Of a DNA stretch of 64,000 nucleotides, positions 61,198 through 64,000 are shown in pieces. A program made the position numbers and the translations under genes. The number at the start of each line of letters is the position of its first letter. Within the stretch, counting starts at the first letter, position 1. The notes beneath the pieces were generated by a model. The model had not been told where the DNA came from. It saw nothing but the letters and a program-made list of their open reading frames with translations, and ran no database searches. Source of the stretch: Procambarus clarkii (Eukaryota > Arthropoda > Malacostraca > Decapoda > Cambaridae); the NCBI RefSeq assembly GCF_040958095.1, contig NC_091156.1, positions 19,829,792 to 19,893,791 on the forward strand, in the 5' to 3' direction.

Positions 61198-61451
61198 CTT
61201 TGTTATTGACGATCCTTTATTATGGAATATAAGCATTTCCAACTCGGAATTTTCACTCACTTTCACTTATTTCTTGTATCTTATTTACTTTTAAACTTCC
61301 TAATACTGTTATGTAACCTGTGACACCCCTTACAGCCCTCAACCTGTTCCCAATACTTAGGGAATTTGATATTCCTGGAGCCTGCTGCAGCGTGACTCTT
61401 GCCTCCTGGCGCTCTTGAACTGAGATATTTGAGAACTGAAAATTAGTACTC

Positions 61452-63880
61452 ACGTATTTGTATTCACCTATTTGTGTCTGCAGGATCGAGCATTGACTCT
61501 TGGATCCCGCCTTTCAAGCCATCGGTTGTTTAAATCAAACCTCAACATTTCAGCAATGACTCCAGTCCGATTACCCGAGCATACCTAGTTTAAAAATTAT
61601 GAATAGAATGTGCCTACACAACCTGCTTCTTCAGTGCATTCCATTTTTCCGCTACTCTCACGCTAAAAGAAAACTTCTGGAGCACCTTACCTTTTACTCC
61701 TGCCTGATGCTCCAACTTTTTTAACAGCCTTTTATGGGGTATTGTGTCAAAGGCTTTTTGTCAGTCCAGGAAAATACAGTCGGCCCACCCTTCTCTTTCC
61801 TGCCTAATTTTTGTTGCCTGTTCATAGAATTCTATTAAACCTGTGAGGCACGATTTACCATCCCTGAACCCATGTTGGTGGTGTGTTACAAAGTTATTTC
61901 CCTCCAGATGCTCTACGAGCCTTTTCCTCACGATCTTCTCCATCACCTTGCATGGTATACAAGTTAGGGAAACTGGCCTGTAGTTCAGTGCCTCTTGCCT
62001 GTCACCCTTCTTGTATATTGGGACTACGTTAGCTGTCTTCCAACTTTCTGGTAAGTCTCCTGTTTCCAGTGACCTGCTATACACCATAGAGAGTGGCACA
62101 CTTAGTGCTTCTGCACCTTCCTTTAGTATCCATGGTGAGATTCTGTCAGGCCTAAAAGCCTTTGTCACATCCAGCTCCAGCAGACACCTTTTGATCTCAT
62201 CACTGGTGAGGTCAAATTCCTCCAAGGTTGCTTGGTTTGCCGCCTCCTCATTTAGAGCAGGGGCTTCTCCTTGTTCTGTTGTGAAGACCTCTTGGAATCT
62301 CTTGTCGAGTTCTTCACACACCACCTTGTCATTCTCTGTGTATCTGTTCTCCCCTTTTCTCAGTTTCATCAATTGTTCCTTCACTGTTGTTTTCCTCCTG
62401 ATGTGGCTGTGGAGCAGTTTTGGTTGGATCTTTGCTTTACTTGCTATGTAATTTTCAAACTGTCTCTGCTTCCCTCTTCACTCTGAGGTACTCATTTTTG
62501 GCCTTCTAGTATCTCTCCCTGCTCTCCGGTGTTCTGTTATTTCTGTAGTTTCTCCATGTTCTTTTATTCAGTTGCTTCGCTACCTTACATTCCTGGTTGA
62601 ACCATGGGTTTTTCTGTTTTTCTCCTTTTGGACGGGGATAAACCTGTCTGCAGCTTCCTGGCACTTCTGGGTGACAAAATCCATCATGTCCTACACATTC
62701 TTGTCTCTAAGTTCTGTTTCCCATGGTATTCCCCTGAGGAAGTTCCTCATCTCGTCATACTTTCCTCTTCGGTAATTTAGTCTTATTCCCTCCGATCCCA
62801 TCCTTGAATAGGTTATCCCTACCTCCACCAAGTACTCAAAGCTTAGTACACTGTGGTCACTCATTCCTATGGGGGCTTCAACTTTGACTTCCCTTATTTC
62901 TGACTCATTCAGGGTGAATATCAAGTCGAGTCTAGCTGGTTCATCATTGCCTCTCACTCTTGTGGGTTCCTTGACATGCTGGCTCAGAAAATTCCTTGTT
63001 GCCACTTCCAAGAGTTTAGCTCTCCATGTATCTGCACCACCATGTGGGTCCCCATTTTCCCAGTCTATCTTTCCATGGTTGAAATCGCCATTATTAAGGG
63101 TCTTGAGCCATTCCTGCGGGCAACTGAAGCTGCTCTCTCTATTATATTAATGATTGCCATGTTGTTCTTATTAAACTCCTCTCTAGGTCTTCTGTCATTT
63201 AGGGGAGGGTTGTAAATGTCTGCCACTATTATCTTAGGTCCTCCCATTGTTATAGTTCCTGTTATGTAATCTCTGAACCCGTCACAGTCCGGAATTCCCA
63301 TCTAATCAAAACTTCGGTCCTTCCCTTATCAGCATGGCCACTCCTCCACCTCCTCTCCCTTCCCTCTCTTTCCTTACTATATAGTAGTCATTTGGAAACA
63401 CAGCGTCTGTTATGACTCCTGACAATTTTGTTTCCATGATTCCTATTACATCAGGGTTTTCTTCTTGCGCCCTTTCTGCCAGTTCACTTGCTTATTGCTA
63501 ATCCCATCAATGTTTGAGTACATTATCTTGACGCTCACTTTCTTATATCCAATTTCACCCTCACTTCCCACAAGTGTAGGAAGTTGTTCCATGGTCATTG
63601 CTACTTGGGTAGGCTCATCCTCCTGTGAGGTAGTTGCCAGGGGTTCAGGGGGAGGTGGAGTGGGGGATGGAAGGCTTACGTCTTGCTCAGGCTTGCTTGG
63701 GGCAGGAAGAAGTCCTGAGGGCGAGGGGGCAGGAAGAAGTCCTGAGGGCGAGGGGGCAGGAAGAAGTCCTGAGGGCGAGGGGGCAGGGACTGCTTGTGGA
63801 GCAACCTGTCCTCTTAAAAAGAACGTCGCTTTTGGCCGTTTGCCCGTATGGCCGAATTTGGACGTAATTTGAAAATGAAA
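61452..63880 (-). pseudogene. CR1-like LINE with internal deletion
   Basis: On the minus strand: a Pro/Ser-rich start with SGLLPAP repeats; KIMYSNIDGISNK, the Asn of the endonuclease; IMETKLSG with the catalytic Glu; IYNPPLNDRRPREEFN; SDHSVLSFEY; then RT with RKGENRYTENDKVVCEELDK, RPDRISPWILKEGAEALS, NYRPVSLTCIPCKVMEKIV and QHGFRDGKSCLTGLIEF, up to FLD.QKAFDTIPHKRL. Just past GKVLQ the sequence jumps to the C-terminal KFSFSVRVAEKWNALKK. The YxDD core is absent. The 3' tail ends at about 61452. Several stops. Confidence 0.83.
63690..63795. repeat. 27-bp repeat inside the LINE
   Basis: Three to four units with TCCTGAGGGCGAGGGGGCAG, in frame in the element's Pro/Ser-rich leader. Confidence 0.85.
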
Positions 63881-64000
63881 ATAAATTTGGGTTTTTTTTT
63901 TTCAACAACAGTAAGTTAAGGGTCCTCTGATAGGTTAGGTGGGCAGGAAATTCTCAAAGTTTCAAAACGTTATGAAAAAAGTTAATTTAAAGTGTCCTCT
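63881..64000. other. Window edge, nothing assigned
   Basis: T-run at 63889 and AT-rich sequence; the LINE may continue beyond the window. Confidence 0.3.

Overview
This window is eukaryotic. Its genes are split by introns with GT...AG borders, separated by very large introns, and packed with (TA)n tracts, minisatellites, tRNA-derived SINE-like repeats, non-LTR retrotransposons and TTAGG/TAACC runs. TTAGG is the arthropod telomere motif. With this repeat density, I infer an arthropod, most likely a decapod crustacean. That assignment is an inference and rests on no database search.

Two host genes can be supported. The first is on the + strand and runs from before 10202 to 46599. It encodes the last 447 residues of a nose-resistant-to-fluoxetine-6-like (NRF-6) multipass membrane acyltransferase, of the Acyltransferase-3 family. 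I can place eleven coding exons, all with matching splice phases: 10202-10310, 12993-13077, 20582-20742, 23233-23395, 29895-29988, 31441-31534, 35815-35950, 38925-39123, 42112-42254, 42705-42816 and 46550-46599 (stop). The 5' exons lie outside the window. The second gene is on the - strand, with coding exons 58521-58423, 58307-57720, 57578-57423 and 54357-53857. It encodes a 447-residue secreted, repeat-built protein with Pro-rich NYAPP repeats followed by Gln/Thr/Val/Tyr-rich repeats. I do not recognise a function; an extracellular-matrix or cuticle-type structural role is an inference.

Layout. 1-5.3 kb: a 279-bp satellite made of tRNA-like SINE monomers, then (TA)n tracts with an embedded palindromic MITE. 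5.4-7.9 kb: a dead LINE split by a probable solo LTR. 8-20 kb: first visible exons of the NRF gene among minisatellites, including a 3.1-kb array of a 20-bp unit, and a minus-strand LINE. 20-46.6 kb: the rest of the NRF gene. Its introns hold a Penelope-like fragment, an I-like fragment, a nearly intact LINE inserted in a minisatellite, several SINEs and a 2.7-kb minisatellite grown at a splice donor. 46.6-53.8 kb: intergenic repeats. 53.8-58.5 kb: the secreted repeat-protein gene. 58.8-64 kb: minisatellite, a coiled-coil ORF1-like fragment and a deleted minus-strand LINE.

The most striking pattern is that minisatellites sit at exon-intron borders of the NRF gene. At 20742 the unit itself contains the end of the exon and its splice donor. 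At 42816 the array begins at the donor, and one later copy repeats the exon end plus donor. In the second case the first roughly ten units keep an open frame and repeat a donor-like site in the same phase, so the C-terminus could in principle vary in length. None of this has been tested here with transcripts.
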